The position numbers and the translations under genes were made by a program. Shown in pieces: positions 1 through 9,091 of a stretch of DNA of 64,000 nucleotides. The notes beneath the pieces were generated by a model. It saw only the letters and a list, made by a program, of their open reading frames with translations. It had not been told where the DNA came from and searched no databases. The stretch is from Chloroflexi bacterium AL-N1 (GTDB taxonomy: Bacteria; Chloroflexota; Chloroflexia; Chloroflexales; Roseiflexaceae), in contig WYDT01000004.1 in NCBI GenBank assembly GCA_013122435.1, positions 62,001-126,000 of the forward strand, written 5' to 3'. How positions within the stretch are numbered: the stretch's first letter is position 1; each line of letters starts with the position of its first letter.

Positions 1-54
1 GAAGCAAACCGTGGTAGCAATCATGCCCAGTAGCTCCTACTAATCGTCTCCATA

Positions 55-291
55 TTATGACCAAAGTAGCAGATGATTGGACACAACGCCAAAAATCTCC
101 TGAACACTCGACTCCAGATCAGCAATTTCTTCTGCCACTGTTTCATTCAACCATTCGTGGGTCGAAACGACCACTCCCGTACTCACCACCGAATACCCCA
201 CTAGATCAGGATGGGATGTATCTCGCTGCACTGCAGATGTAAATGCGGATTGCTGGGTAATGTGTTTCCACAAACGATAAACAAGCAACAT
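55..291 (-). CDS. Hypothetical small protein
   Basis: A 78-codon reading frame whose codon use (GAA, GAT, GTG, CTG dominate) resembles the real genes of the window. The C-terminal half is acidic and looks like an ordinary globular segment. I do not recognise a family and no domain motif is visible. The frame stays open a little upstream of the ATG at 291, so the true start may be further up or the gene may be a truncated remnant next to the IS debris that follows. It could also be spurious. Confidence 0.3.
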   Translation of the reverse strand: MLLVYRLWKHITQQSAFTSAVQRDTSHPDLVGYSVVSTGVVVSTHEWLNETVAEEIADLESSVQEIFGVVSNHLLLWS

Positions 292-549
292 ATGATGATG
301 CCATATAAAACAATCCTCCGTTGCTCTGCAGTTGGTACTACCATAAGAAATGAGATAGGTATCTATTGCCTATTTAGAGGATTTTTCCGAGTTTATGTGT
401 GTTCTACAATTTCTTCTGGCATATTGTCAATGCCAAGATAACAGTCCGCACATGCCAAGCGTCACTATCTCCAGCACACCTGTGCTTCGCACTCCTCCCT
501 TATGACCGTGGGGTTTCCGTATAACTTCCCCCCGCTGAGATACATCGCG

Positions 550-669
550 GGTTGGTGGTGTGCCTGTCGGCTGTTTTTGTCGCAACCCATCGCTATTGCC
601 ACACATGTGTATCGTGGTGGCGTGATGGAGGAGTCGATCCAGGATGGCACTGGCCAACACGTGGTCCGC
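550..669 (-). pseudogene. Remnant of IS21-type IstB ATPase (C-terminus)
   Basis: The minus-strand translation here contains the stretch VLASAILDRLLHHATTIHM followed by GLRQKQ. It matches the C-terminal end of IstB-like ATP-binding proteins of IS21 elements, where a [LA]DRLLHH segment is followed by a strand and a basic LR tail. No Walker motifs, no istA and no terminal repeats are present, so only about 40 codons of the helper protein remain. Motif-based recognition; moderate certainty. Confidence 0.45.
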
Positions 670-944
670 CCTACTACCGCACCCCGAGCACCCGCACCTG
701 ACCTGCTTCAGCAGGTCACATAACTCTAACCCCACTGCTTGAACCGCAGGGGCGCGTGGTGCATTGACTGGCAGGCCGAGCGAATCTTTCGCCTCGACCG
801 CATTGGCACGGTGGTGCGGCGCGAATGAGCAGCCATGCATGCCGCCTGCAACTGGCTCAGGCGGCGGATGGTCAGGTAGCGCGGAACCCGAGCGGGTCGA
901 AGGTCCGCTCCAGCACCCCACCACTCACGATCACTACTCACATC
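670..944. other. GC-rich non-coding patch with a short palindrome
   Basis: This stretch is clearly richer in G and C than its surroundings and gives several unconvincing overlapping frames on both strands. It holds a perfect inverted repeat with 9-base arms (TGACCTGCT / AGCAGGTCA) at 699-718. It probably belongs to the same mobile-element debris as the IstB remnant. I see no supported gene in it. Confidence 0.35.
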
Positions 945-1487
945 TCACAACACGGCTTGTAGCTTCATGGCAAAGCGTGCCATATGCGGATCACTACGAT
1001 CCAATGGTAATGCCTCTAACGGAAACCAGACGATTCGATAAAACTCATCCGTGTCGTAATACATCGCTTGCGTACTATCACCACACAGCACATACCACAG
1101 CGATATATCAACATGACCAGCAGTGATACCCACCGTTTCGGTGACAGTTATCAAAAGAGGCTGGGGGAATAGAAAAGTTGCCTCAATAGACAATTCTTCG
1201 AGAGCTTCCCGTACTACCGTGGTTTGTGGATGTTCGCCGGGTTCGACATGACCACCACTTGGCAACCACAACTCGGCTTTTTTATGATCGACAAGCAGCA
1301 GTTTCTGATGTATTTGATCAAAGAGAACAAAGTAAGAGACCAGATGCTGGGGTGGGATAGCCGGTTTTTGTACGCGACAAAGTGGCACACCCGACTCAAT
1401 CCAGGTCAGCGTATAGGCGATATGGGCCTGCTCAAGCTTATCAAAGGGCTCAATAGTGCGAACAATTTCTGCAATAGTAGTGTGCAT
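945..1487 (-). CDS. Nudix hydrolase
   Basis: 180-residue protein of the Nudix superfamily, which hydrolyses nucleoside diphosphates linked to another moiety. The Nudix box is explicit in the middle of the protein: a glycine, five residues, Glu, seven residues, then REALEEL, matching GX5EX7REUXEE with Ser in place of the late Gly. The N-terminal ~45 residues precede the Nudix fold and are not a recognisable extra domain. Its stop lies directly behind the glycosyltransferase on the same strand, so the two probably share a transcript. The substrate cannot be read from sequence. Confidence 0.88.
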   Translation of the reverse strand: MHTTIAEIVRTIEPFDKLEQAHIAYTLTWIESGVPLCRVQKPAIPPQHLVSYFVLFDQIHQKLLLVDHKKAELWLPSGGHVEPGEHPQTTVVREALEELSIEATFLFPQPLLITVTETVGITAGHVDISLWYVLCGDSTQAMYYDTDEFYRIVWFPLEALPLDRSDPHMARFAMKLQAVL

Positions 1488-1489
1488 CT

Positions 1490-2788
1490 TTATGTACGAT
1501 AAATCAATGCTGGATCTTTTTGTCTTAACCCAGATGCTAACTTCTCGTATGCCTCACGCACCTGTGCATATTTGTGATCCCATGTTAACTCACGCATAAC
1601 TTTGGTATGTCCGGCAATGCCAAGCCGATAGGTCTCACTACGATCAGTGAGCAGACGTCCACACGCATATGCCAGCGCCGGTACATCACCAAAATCCACC
1701 AGCAATCCGTTGCGCCGATCATCGATCACGTTGGGGATGCCCCCGGCACGTGCTCCTACGACGGGCACTTTGTAACACCACGCCTCCAGAAATACGATAC
1801 CAAAGGAGTCTGTTCGTGAGGGCAGTGTCAAAAGATTAGCTGCTGCCAAAGCATCGTGTTTGACTGTATCGGCAGCGTAGGGCAGTAACCGGATACGCGC
1901 ACGATCTTTCTCAGGAAGTTGCTCATAAAACGCGGTGAAATGCGCGAGTGGCGCGCCAATAAGCACCAATGTGGCAGTGCTTCCCTGCAACCAGAGTTGT
2001 TGCATTGCTTCGATAGTGTGAATCGCACCTTTATCATACGCCAACGCACCGATGTATAACACAATTGGCCCTTTGATCTGGTGTTCGTTGCGAAAACGTG
2101 GACCATCGCCACCCAACACGTCGGATGGCGTCACCCCGACACCAATCTGCCGCATACGCTCTTTTGGTATGCCACGATTGACAAGGAAGGTACTTTCGAG
2201 ATCTGTTTGGGTAATCACCAGATCACTGCGGCGGAGTAACTCAAGTTGGTGACGCATGCTGTAATAGCGCACGATATTTGGGCTATCTGGTTCACCAAGA
2301 TGCACAAAGGGGGTGCAGATGAATGGGATATTCTGTTGTCGGGCAAAGCGATAAGTCGGAAAAAGGGCAAAATCAAGCGTAATATTTGTTGCATTGATCA
2401 GGTCAAACCGATTGGTGGTACTGTTGGTAAAGTAACGTTCCATCGTGGGAAGTCGTGGGGTGAGTTGTGCCACACGACGCAACAGTGGTTCGCTTCTGGA
2501 AACCCGAGACAATTCCACCATAAGTCGGCGTATCACTGAATACAGGATGGCGGGTCCTGGTAGACGCCGCACCGGAAAGCGGATAATCTCAACACCGTTA
2601 TGGTGTTCTCGTTCAACCTCAACACGCCGCTTACCTGCCGCCCAAAGATGCTCCAGGTCATAGGCGTCGGTGGCCAAAACTGTTACTTGATGGCCATCGC
2701 GAACCAGTCGCTCACTGATCTCGATAAAGTATCGTGCTGCACCGCTTGCGACCGGGTAGTAGAGTTGTACAACATGGAGTATACGCAT
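1490..2788 (-). CDS. Glycosyltransferase family 4
   Basis: GT-B fold glycosyltransferase of about 432 residues, expected to move a sugar from a nucleotide donor to a lipid- or glycan-linked acceptor in the cytoplasm. The N-terminus begins MRILHVVQLYYPVASGAARY, the usual GT4 donor-side loop. The C-terminal half has SRTDSFGIVFLEAW, the E-x7-E-type signature, followed by VVGARAGGIPNVI. An upstream ATG at 2872 would add 28 residues and run into uvrA; the internal ATG at 2788 fits the family start and leaves a 34-base gap to uvrA. It lies downstream of uvrA and upstream of the Nudix gene. The acceptor is unknown. Confidence 0.88.
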   Translation of the reverse strand: MRILHVVQLYYPVASGAARYFIEISERLVRDGHQVTVLATDAYDLEHLWAAGKRRVEVEREHHNGVEIIRFPVRRLPGPAILYSVIRRLMVELSRVSRSEPLLRRVAQLTPRLPTMERYFTNSTTNRFDLINATNITLDFALFPTYRFARQQNIPFICTPFVHLGEPDSPNIVRYYSMRHQLELLRRSDLVITQTDLESTFLVNRGIPKERMRQIGVGVTPSDVLGGDGPRFRNEHQIKGPIVLYIGALAYDKGAIHTIEAMQQLWLQGSTATLVLIGAPLAHFTAFYEQLPEKDRARIRLLPYAADTVKHDALAAANLLTLPSRTDSFGIVFLEAWCYKVPVVGARAGGIPNVIDDRRNGLLVDFGDVPALAYACGRLLTDRSETYRLGIAGHTKVMRELTWDHKYAQVREAYEKLASGLRQKDPALIYRT

Positions 2789-2822
2789 ATGTTGGGGATT
2801 GTATGCAGCAGATGCCAATCTG

Positions 2823-5774
2823 TCAACTTCTAAGCATGTGCTGTAGAAACATACCGGTATAGGAACTTTCAATCTGTGCTATATGTTCTGGTGTTCCTGC
2901 AGCAACAACCGTGCCGCCACCATCGCCGCCCTCTGGGCCCATATCAATCACCCAATCCGCGCTTTTGATGACATCGAGGTTGTGCTCGATCACAAGCACT
3001 GTGTTTCCGGTATCAACCAAACGTTGCAACACATGAAGCAGTCGTTCAACATCGGCAAAATGGAGTCCTGTCGTTGGTTCATCCAAAATGTAGAGTGTAC
3101 GTCCCGTGGCCCGACGGCCCAGTTCGGTAGCCAGCTTCACCCGTTGCGCCTCACCACCAGACAGGGTCGTAGCCGCTTGCCCCAGCCGCACATACCCAAG
3201 ACCAACGTCGATCAGTGCCTGGAGTTTATCGCGAATGGCTGAGATACGCCCAAAGAATATTACTGCTTCATCAACAGTCATTTCGAGTACTTCGGCGATG
3301 TTCTTGCCCCGATAATGAATGTCTAGCGTTTCGCGATTGTAGCGCATGCCCTGGCAGACTTCACATGGGACAAACAGATCGGGAAGAAACTGCATTCCGA
3401 TCTGCATCACACCCTCACCATGGCAATGCTCACATCGGCCGCCTTTGACATTGAAGGAAAAACGACTCGCATCATAACCACGCGCGCGGGCTTCGGGCAC
3501 CTGAGCAAATAATTGGCGAATCGGGTCAAACGCTTTGGTGTAGGTTGCTGGATTTGAACGTGGCGTCCGGCCAATCGGTGCCTGATCGACAGAGATGACC
3601 TTATCGAGATGTTCAACACCATAGATCGTGTCGTGGGCACCGGGGCGATCTTTGGCATCGTAGAGCAGTTGTGCCAGCCGTGCATAGAGTGTATCAGTGA
3701 CTAACGTCGATTTTCCAGAGCCACTGACCCCCGTTACACAGATTAGTGTTCCCAGCGGAAATGTCACATCGATCTGCTTAAGGTTGTGCTCACGGGCACA
3801 CTTGATGGTCACCTGCCGCCCATCACCATGACGACGGCGACGCGGCACCACAATCTGGCGTCGACCAGCGAGAAACTGCCCTGTGATGGAGCGCTGTGTC
3901 TCAAGCACTTGTTGGAGTGGACCACTGACGACCAACTCACCGCCGTTTTCGCCGGCACCTGGGCCAATATCAACCAGCCAGTCGGCAGCACGGATCGTCG
4001 CTTCGTCGTGCTCAACCACCAACACACTGTTGCCCATATCGCGCAGATACAGGAGCGTTTCGAGGAGGCGGCCATGATCACGTGGATGCAGCCCGATACT
4101 CGGCTCATCAAGGATATACAAAACACCCATTAAACCGGAACCGATCTGCGTGGCCAGGCGAATCCGCTGCACCTCGCCACCAGAGAGTGTCGCGGCAGCC
4201 CGATCCAATGTGAGATAGTGTAAGCCAACATCCACGAGAAACGATAAGCGCGCACGTATTTCCTTTACGATGGGAGTTGCGATCATGCGTTCACGTGACG
4301 TGAGTGCTACTGTCGAGACCACACTTTCGCCTGCCTCGATATCTTTTTCTCCCACTTTATCAATACATAGTTCGTCCGACCATGTCAGGGCTTGACTGAG
4401 CGACATCGACACAACATCAGCAATGGTATGTCCCCGTATACGTACGGCTAACACCTCTGGACGCAAACGCGCACCATTACAGGCGGTACAAGTACGTAGC
4501 TCCATAAATTGTTCGAGTTGTGCCCGTTCAGTGTCAAGCGTTAATTCAGCTAAACGTCGCCGTAAGCTGGGAATAACCCCTTCAAAGGGGGCCTCGACCG
4601 TGTGTATTTCCCCGCGAAGGGGATAACGCAACGACATGACATCACCGTTTGAGCCATACAGAATGGTGCTTACTGCATCGGATGGAAGATCTCGCAGGGG
4701 GGTCTGCATCGAAAAACCCATGTGCTCGGCCAGCGATTCGAGCAGACTATCAAAATAACATTGTTGTGATTTGCTCACATTGCGCCAGGGAGTAATGGCA
4801 CCCTGAGCGAGGCTCAACGTGCGGTTGGGGCTAATCTGTTCAGGGTCGAACTCCCGCACCACCCCCAGCCCATCACAGTTGGGGCAGGCTCCCTCGGGAT
4901 TGTTGAATGAGAATGCACGAGGTTCAAGCAATGGCACACTGATAGGACCATGAACAGGACAGGCGAACTGTTCAGAAAAGAGCAACTCATCACCACCCAC
5001 GATCTGCACCTTGATGATACCACCACCGAGTTTAAGGGCTGTTTCAACTGAGTCGGCGATACGGATGCGATCTGCTGGTTGAGTCTCATCCACATCACGA
5101 ATAATCAGCCGGTCCACGACGGCATCGATAGTGTGCGAGCGATATTTCTCAAGGCGGATCTCATCATCCAGATCGTATACCTCACCATCGACGCGCACAC
5201 GCACAAAACCAGCCTTACGTGCATCGTCCAGGACTTTCTGATGCTCACCTTTGCGGTCCTGCACTAATGGTGCCAGTAACAAGAGGCGGCTCCCGACAGG
5301 CAACTGCAAAATGGCATCAACCATCTGTTGGGCGGTCTGGCGTTCGAGTGGTAAACCATCGTGTGGACAATGGGGGCGTCCTACACGGGCAAAGAGCAAA
5401 CGCAGATAGTCATAGATTTCGGTGATCGTCCCGACAGTCGAGCGGGGGTTACGACTACCACTTTTTTGGTCGATTGCAATAGCGGGTGAGAGACCATCGA
5501 TCCCATCGACATCAGGTTTGTCGAGTTGACCAAGGAATTGGCGCGCATAGGCCGATAATGACTCGACGTAGCGACGCTGCCCTTCCGCAAAGATCGTATC
5601 AAACGCAAGCGTAGATTTGCCCGAGCCAGACAGACCTGTGACAACAACCAACTTGTTGCGGGGAATATGAACATCGATGTTTTTCAGGTTATGTTGGCGC
5701 GCACCACGCACAATAATCTCGTCACCGCTCATAGGCTTATTATGCTCAATCGAACAGTCCTGGTTCGATCCCAT
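2823..5774 (-). CDS. uvrA: Excinuclease ABC subunit A
   Basis: UvrA, the DNA-damage sensor of nucleotide excision repair; it dimerises, loads UvrB and is released by ATP hydrolysis. 983 residues, close to the usual 940-970. Visible in order: Walker A GLSGSGKS near residue 47, zinc-finger CPNCDG and CTACNG pairs, ABC signature LSGGEVQRIRLATQIGSG, Walker B LYILDEPSIGLH, second Walker A GVSGSGKST, the CEHCHGEG...CEVCQG zinc module, second signature LSGGEAQRVKLA and LYILDEPTTGLH. The family normally starts near MSGDEIIVRGARQHNL, so ATG at 5732 is as likely as 5774. Neither has a good Shine-Dalgarno sequence. The gene is intact. Confidence 0.97.
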   Translation of the reverse strand: MGSNQDCSIEHNKPMSGDEIIVRGARQHNLKNIDVHIPRNKLVVVTGLSGSGKSTLAFDTIFAEGQRRYVESLSAYARQFLGQLDKPDVDGIDGLSPAIAIDQKSGSRNPRSTVGTITEIYDYLRLLFARVGRPHCPHDGLPLERQTAQQMVDAILQLPVGSRLLLLAPLVQDRKGEHQKVLDDARKAGFVRVRVDGEVYDLDDEIRLEKYRSHTIDAVVDRLIIRDVDETQPADRIRIADSVETALKLGGGIIKVQIVGGDELLFSEQFACPVHGPISVPLLEPRAFSFNNPEGACPNCDGLGVVREFDPEQISPNRTLSLAQGAITPWRNVSKSQQCYFDSLLESLAEHMGFSMQTPLRDLPSDAVSTILYGSNGDVMSLRYPLRGEIHTVEAPFEGVIPSLRRRLAELTLDTERAQLEQFMELRTCTACNGARLRPEVLAVRIRGHTIADVVSMSLSQALTWSDELCIDKVGEKDIEAGESVVSTVALTSRERMIATPIVKEIRARLSFLVDVGLHYLTLDRAAATLSGGEVQRIRLATQIGSGLMGVLYILDEPSIGLHPRDHGRLLETLLYLRDMGNSVLVVEHDEATIRAADWLVDIGPGAGENGGELVVSGPLQQVLETQRSITGQFLAGRRQIVVPRRRRHGDGRQVTIKCAREHNLKQIDVTFPLGTLICVTGVSGSGKSTLVTDTLYARLAQLLYDAKDRPGAHDTIYGVEHLDKVISVDQAPIGRTPRSNPATYTKAFDPIRQLFAQVPEARARGYDASRFSFNVKGGRCEHCHGEGVMQIGMQFLPDLFVPCEVCQGMRYNRETLDIHYRGKNIAEVLEMTVDEAVIFFGRISAIRDKLQALIDVGLGYVRLGQAATTLSGGEAQRVKLATELGRRATGRTLYILDEPTTGLHFADVERLLHVLQRLVDTGNTVLVIEHNLDVIKSADWVIDMGPEGGDGGGTVVAAGTPEHIAQIESSYTGMFLQHMLRS

Positions 5775-6151
5775 ATGGTTGTGTGTTGATAAGATGAGTC
5801 AGATAATCGTAGCACAGGTCCCTGCAACGAGCAAATAGTATCCCTTATGCAATAACATCTGCACATCAGCCTTTTTGATACAAAAACAAAACCACCTTTT
5901 TACTTCAAACAAACAAAATCACCTCCTAAGCTCAGAATGGCAAATAAGTGTTAATAAATGACCTCATGCACATGCTTGATCATGATAAAACAGCAATCAT
6001 TCCGAACACGGATCGAAAACTACGCAATCAAAGAGAGATGATATAACTAAAACAGAAATGTAATCGTGTACACCTCAACACGCTTTAGGCGATAAACCTA
6101 TCTGGTCGGATCTATCCGGCCTGTTCTGTAATGCTGCAAGGAGCACTCAAC
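5775..6151. other. Intergenic region between divergent uvrA and terpene synthase
   Basis: No gene is supported. The region must hold divergent promoters for uvrA and the terpene synthase. On the minus strand at 5919-5927 there is a perfect anti-Shine-Dalgarno complement (AGGAGGTGA) about 145 bases before uvrA, followed only by very short frames ending in TGA. It could serve a leader peptide or be the remains of a lost gene. AT-rich runs surround it. Confidence 0.4.
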
Positions 6152-7273
6152 ATGATCGCACTGACCTGTCCACATTCCACCACCAACCGTCTCAGTTTCG
6201 ATTGGCGTGCCATTGTTGCCCAGCGCAAAGCCTCCATGCATACCAGCATTGGGCGTGAACAACCTGCGATCATTACTCAAATGACTGAAGACATTCAGTT
6301 CTGGCTCCACAGCCACAATCTCTCGACACAACGTGCCAATACCATCGCCTACACGGGCATCATTGGCACACCCGAACCCACCGACTACGACCAAGCGCTG
6401 CTCCTTGCCAAATTTGCCAGCCTCATCTTCCGTATTGATGAGTATTTCGATACGTGTCCGAGTCGCCCCTTTGACCCTAAAGATCCCATTGGGCAACTCT
6501 GGTACATTGATCGCATGATTTTTCCTCTCTCACAGGTACTGTTGGAAAGCAAACACTTTCTAAAGCACTTAAGCCAGGCTGACCATTCATCACATCTGTT
6601 TCAATTCCCCACCAGAATGACAAAAACGACGCATTACAACTCACTACCGCAAGAAAGCATCTACTTAAGTAAAGCCCTACGCGATTTCATCCTGACCCTG
6701 ATCAAAACATGGTCACCTGTATCACAATGGCCCCACGAATGGTGCCTCCAAAATGTTATCAGCGAATTTGCCATTGCGCTTAAAGCTATGAGTAATGAAG
6801 TCTATCAGAACTTTCGTTTTTATGATACCAATAAGCTTCCCACACTCGAACATTATCTCGAGCAAGCCCACCTATCAATCTGTTTACGCGCGGGGGGCGC
6901 ACTCGCCGCCGGGTTTGAGGAATTCCCACAGATGGCCTGGGCCCGCTGGGTTGGTGCGATGGAGGTTGCGGGACGTGTGGTCCGGCTGGCCAACGATCTG
7001 GGCTCACTGGAGCGCGAACTGGAAGAGCGCAAGGTCACGAGTATTACCATTACACTCGCGGAACTTGGCTATGATCCCACCGCACCCTATGATGTGAACA
7101 GCCCAGAAATCACGCATGCCAAAGCCATTGTTCAGGAGCGCCTGGACGCTGAACTTGACCAACTGGCACGGCGCATTGCCCGCACACCGGCTGGCCCTCT
7201 CGCCGACTACGTGATTAACTGCACGGCATTCACTGTTGCGATGTATGAGCACGGAGATTATGTGCTCGTATAA
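6152..7273 (+). CDS. Class I terpene synthase
   Basis: 373-residue class I terpenoid synthase, an all-alpha enzyme that ionises a prenyl diphosphate with three Mg2+ ions and cyclises the cation. Both metal-binding motifs are present: the acidic DEYFD at about residues 96-100 and a perfect NSE triad, NDLGSLERE (NDxxSxxxE), at about 281-289, followed by an RKVTSI segment. Length and motif spacing fit bacterial mono- or sesquiterpene cyclases. The start at 6152 is chosen because AAGGAG at 6138-6143 lies 8 bases ahead; the ATG at 6131 has none. No prenyltransferase or P450 is adjacent. The product cannot be predicted. Confidence 0.82.
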   Translation: MIALTCPHSTTNRLSFDWRAIVAQRKASMHTSIGREQPAIITQMTEDIQFWLHSHNLSTQRANTIAYTGIIGTPEPTDYDQALLLAKFASLIFRIDEYFDTCPSRPFDPKDPIGQLWYIDRMIFPLSQVLLESKHFLKHLSQADHSSHLFQFPTRMTKTTHYNSLPQESIYLSKALRDFILTLIKTWSPVSQWPHEWCLQNVISEFAIALKAMSNEVYQNFRFYDTNKLPTLEHYLEQAHLSICLRAGGALAAGFEEFPQMAWARWVGAMEVAGRVVRLANDLGSLERELEERKVTSITITLAELGYDPTAPYDVNSPEITHAKAIVQERLDAELDQLARRIARTPAGPLADYVINCTAFTVAMYEHGDYVLV

Positions 7274-7464
7274 CAATCCTTTACCACGACCTGCACTGCT
7301 CAACGCCATCTATCCCGTGATAGGTGGCGCTTTGTTTGTCCACATAGCGCCTTGGTCTTAGCCTTTCTGTCAAACTTTCCGAATCTCCCCACCCACCGTG
7401 CAAAGTGGCACATCTCTTGCTATCATGTGTTATATATTTCACATACTAGGAGGAGAACACTCCA

Positions 7465-7611
7465 ATGCGATCACTCTTACGTTATCTTGGCATTGCCATA
7501 CTTGCAGGCTCACTCATTCTTAGTGGATGTGCGGGTGGTGAAGGTGACGAGGAAGATGAAGACACCGAACAGGTACTACCTGGTGGTGAAGAGGACGAAG
7601 ACGAAGAGTAA
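7465..7611 (+). CDS. 48-residue acidic lipoprotein
   Basis: A very short gene with strong signals. An AGGAGG Shine-Dalgarno at 7448-7453 precedes the ATG. The product begins MRSLLRYLG, has a hydrophobic core and a lipobox LSGC, then CAGG and a tail made almost only of Glu and Asp around one VLPGG. After lipidation about 27 residues would remain. This looks like a membrane-anchored acidic peptide, perhaps metal-binding or a surface spacer. It is followed by a hairpin, so it is probably its own transcription unit or the end of the terpene synthase unit 190 bases upstream. Confidence 0.75.
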   Translation: MRSLLRYLGIAILAGSLILSGCAGGEGDEEDEDTEQVLPGGEEDEDEE

Positions 7612-7631
7612 TAGCTTTCCAAAGACCGCAC

Positions 7632-7663
7632 AGACCCTCTGCTCAGTAATGGGCAGGGGGTCT
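7632..7663 (+). terminator. Hairpin after acidic lipoprotein gene
   Basis: Inverted repeat AGACCCTCTGC / GCAGGGGGTCT, 11-base arms with one G-T pair and a 10-base loop, 20 bases after the lipoprotein stop. The 3' side lacks a clear T run (TTGGTATAATATG), so it may be a weak terminator. TATAAT at 7667-7672 could be the -10 of the following methyltransferase. Confidence 0.5.
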
Positions 7664-7744
7664 TGGTATAATATGACTTGTTTCATGGTACAGAATCGGT
7701 TTAGATGGATGGATAGCCGGATAATGAGACAGAGGTTCCTAAGC

Positions 7745-8563
7745 ATGATACCAAAACCGAAGCACATAGGGGGAGAATACGCGAGTATCTTCAAAGATCA
7801 GAGTGTTGTCGAGGCATATCAATTTCGTCCAATACACCCACCGGAAGTGTTCGACATTTTGATGACCCTTGTTCGACAAACTGATACACCATAGCAGATT
7901 CTGGACGCTGGCTGCGGCACAGGATTTATCACCAGAGAATTGATACCCTATGTTGATGAAATTGACGCTGTGGATTTTTCAGAAGCAATGATCGCCGTCG
8001 GCAAGACATTGCCAGAAAGATATCATTCTAAAATACGCTGGATACATGGTCCCATTGAAGACGTCCCATTGCGATCTACATATAGTTTAATTGTGGCTGC
8101 TGCCAGTTTCCATTGGCTGGAGTGGGAGAAAGTATTGCCAAGATTCGCTCAAGTCTTATGTAAGACAGGCTATCTGGCTATCGTAGAAGATAGAGCCCTA
8201 CCGACACTGTGGGATGAAGAAGTAGGCATCATCATAAACCAATATTCAATGAATAAGGATTATGTGCCATACGATATGATCCAGGTAATGGCGGAATTAG
8301 AACAACGAGATTTGTTTGAACAAACCGGAATGACCGAAACACAACCAGTGGTATTTCAACAGACTACAGAGGAATGGATCGAGTCATATCATGCGAGGAA
8401 TGGCTTTTCCCGAGATCGAATGGACCAAATAGAAGCAGAAGAGTTTGACGAACAAATGCGAGAAGTTATCAACAGGCATTGCCAAGACGGAACCGTAACA
8501 ACGAACATACAAGGAAGAGTGTTCTGGGGCAAACCCAAAGAGGGTTGTCAAAAAGATAGTTAA
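7745..8563 (+). pseudogene. SAM-dependent methyltransferase, in-frame TAG
   Basis: Class I methyltransferase of about 272 codons broken by one TAG at 7892-7894. The same frame runs without shift on both sides: the first part ends RPIHPPEVFDILMTLVRQ...TP, then TAG, then QILDAGCGTGF, the SAM-binding motif I. Further on DAVDFSEAMI (motif II), VAAASFHWLEW and LAIVED follow in normal family order. The ATG at 7745 has GAGG 9 bases upstream. The stop is explained by one change from CAG or CGG. A downstream ATG at 7940 would omit motif I, so a truncated product should not bind SAM. Confidence 0.8.
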
Positions 8564-8639
8564 CAAACTCGAGGGAAGTAACAGCACTCCGCGCTAGCTT
8601 GATCATAACACGAGATAAATCATCAGAAAGACTTATTAG

Positions 8640-9062
8640 GTGAGAAACATTGTCAGAAAACACATTATCGTTAGAACTGAATATGCTGTGCCAGCGATAG
8701 AAGACTATCTCCACCTTCGCAACATCACAGGTCTGGGATACCGTTCACATGAAGCGGCCAGTAAGGGACTACCCAACAGCCTTTTTGCGGTAACACTTTA
8801 TGATGGTAATACTGCCATCGGAATGGGTCGGGTGGTAGGCGATGGCGGCTGTAATTTCGAAGTCGTAGACATTGCTGTTGCGCCGGACTATCAGGGTAAA
8901 GGGCTGGGACAATCAATAATGGAAGAGATTATGATATATCTGGATACGAATGCACCAGAAGGCTCATACATCTGCCTAATAGCTTCCGTACCTAAACTTT
9001 ATGAAAAGTTCGGTTTTCAAAAATGTGCTCCACGCAATGAGGGCATGTTTATCAAACGGTAA
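8640..9062 (+). CDS. GNAT family N-acetyltransferase
   Basis: 140-residue acetyl-CoA-dependent N-acyltransferase. Motif A is clear: VVDIAVAPDYQGKGLGQSIM, with QGKGLG binding the CoA pyrophosphate. The C-terminus LIASVPKLYEKFGFQKC is the usual motif B end. The start is GTG at 8640, only weakly supported because no Shine-Dalgarno stands out. It lies 76 bases behind the broken methyltransferase. The substrate is unknown; neighbours give no hint. Confidence 0.85.
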   Translation: MRNIVRKHIIVRTEYAVPAIEDYLHLRNITGLGYRSHEAASKGLPNSLFAVTLYDGNTAIGMGRVVGDGGCNFEVVDIAVAPDYQGKGLGQSIMEEIMIYLDTNAPEGSYICLIASVPKLYEKFGFQKCAPRNEGMFIKR

Positions 9063-9091
9063 TGCAACAAAGTTAGCAAGGTGCCTGCAAT

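Noticed and set aside
427..924. A 165-codon minus-strand frame as one real protein
   Set aside because: Only the ~40-codon IstB-like piece is protein-like; the rest is a GC-rich frame with unusual composition that overlaps other open frames. Treated as IS debris.
5755..5775. GGTTCGATCCC as a tRNA T-arm
   Set aside because: It lies in the uvrA start region and no cloverleaf can be built around it.
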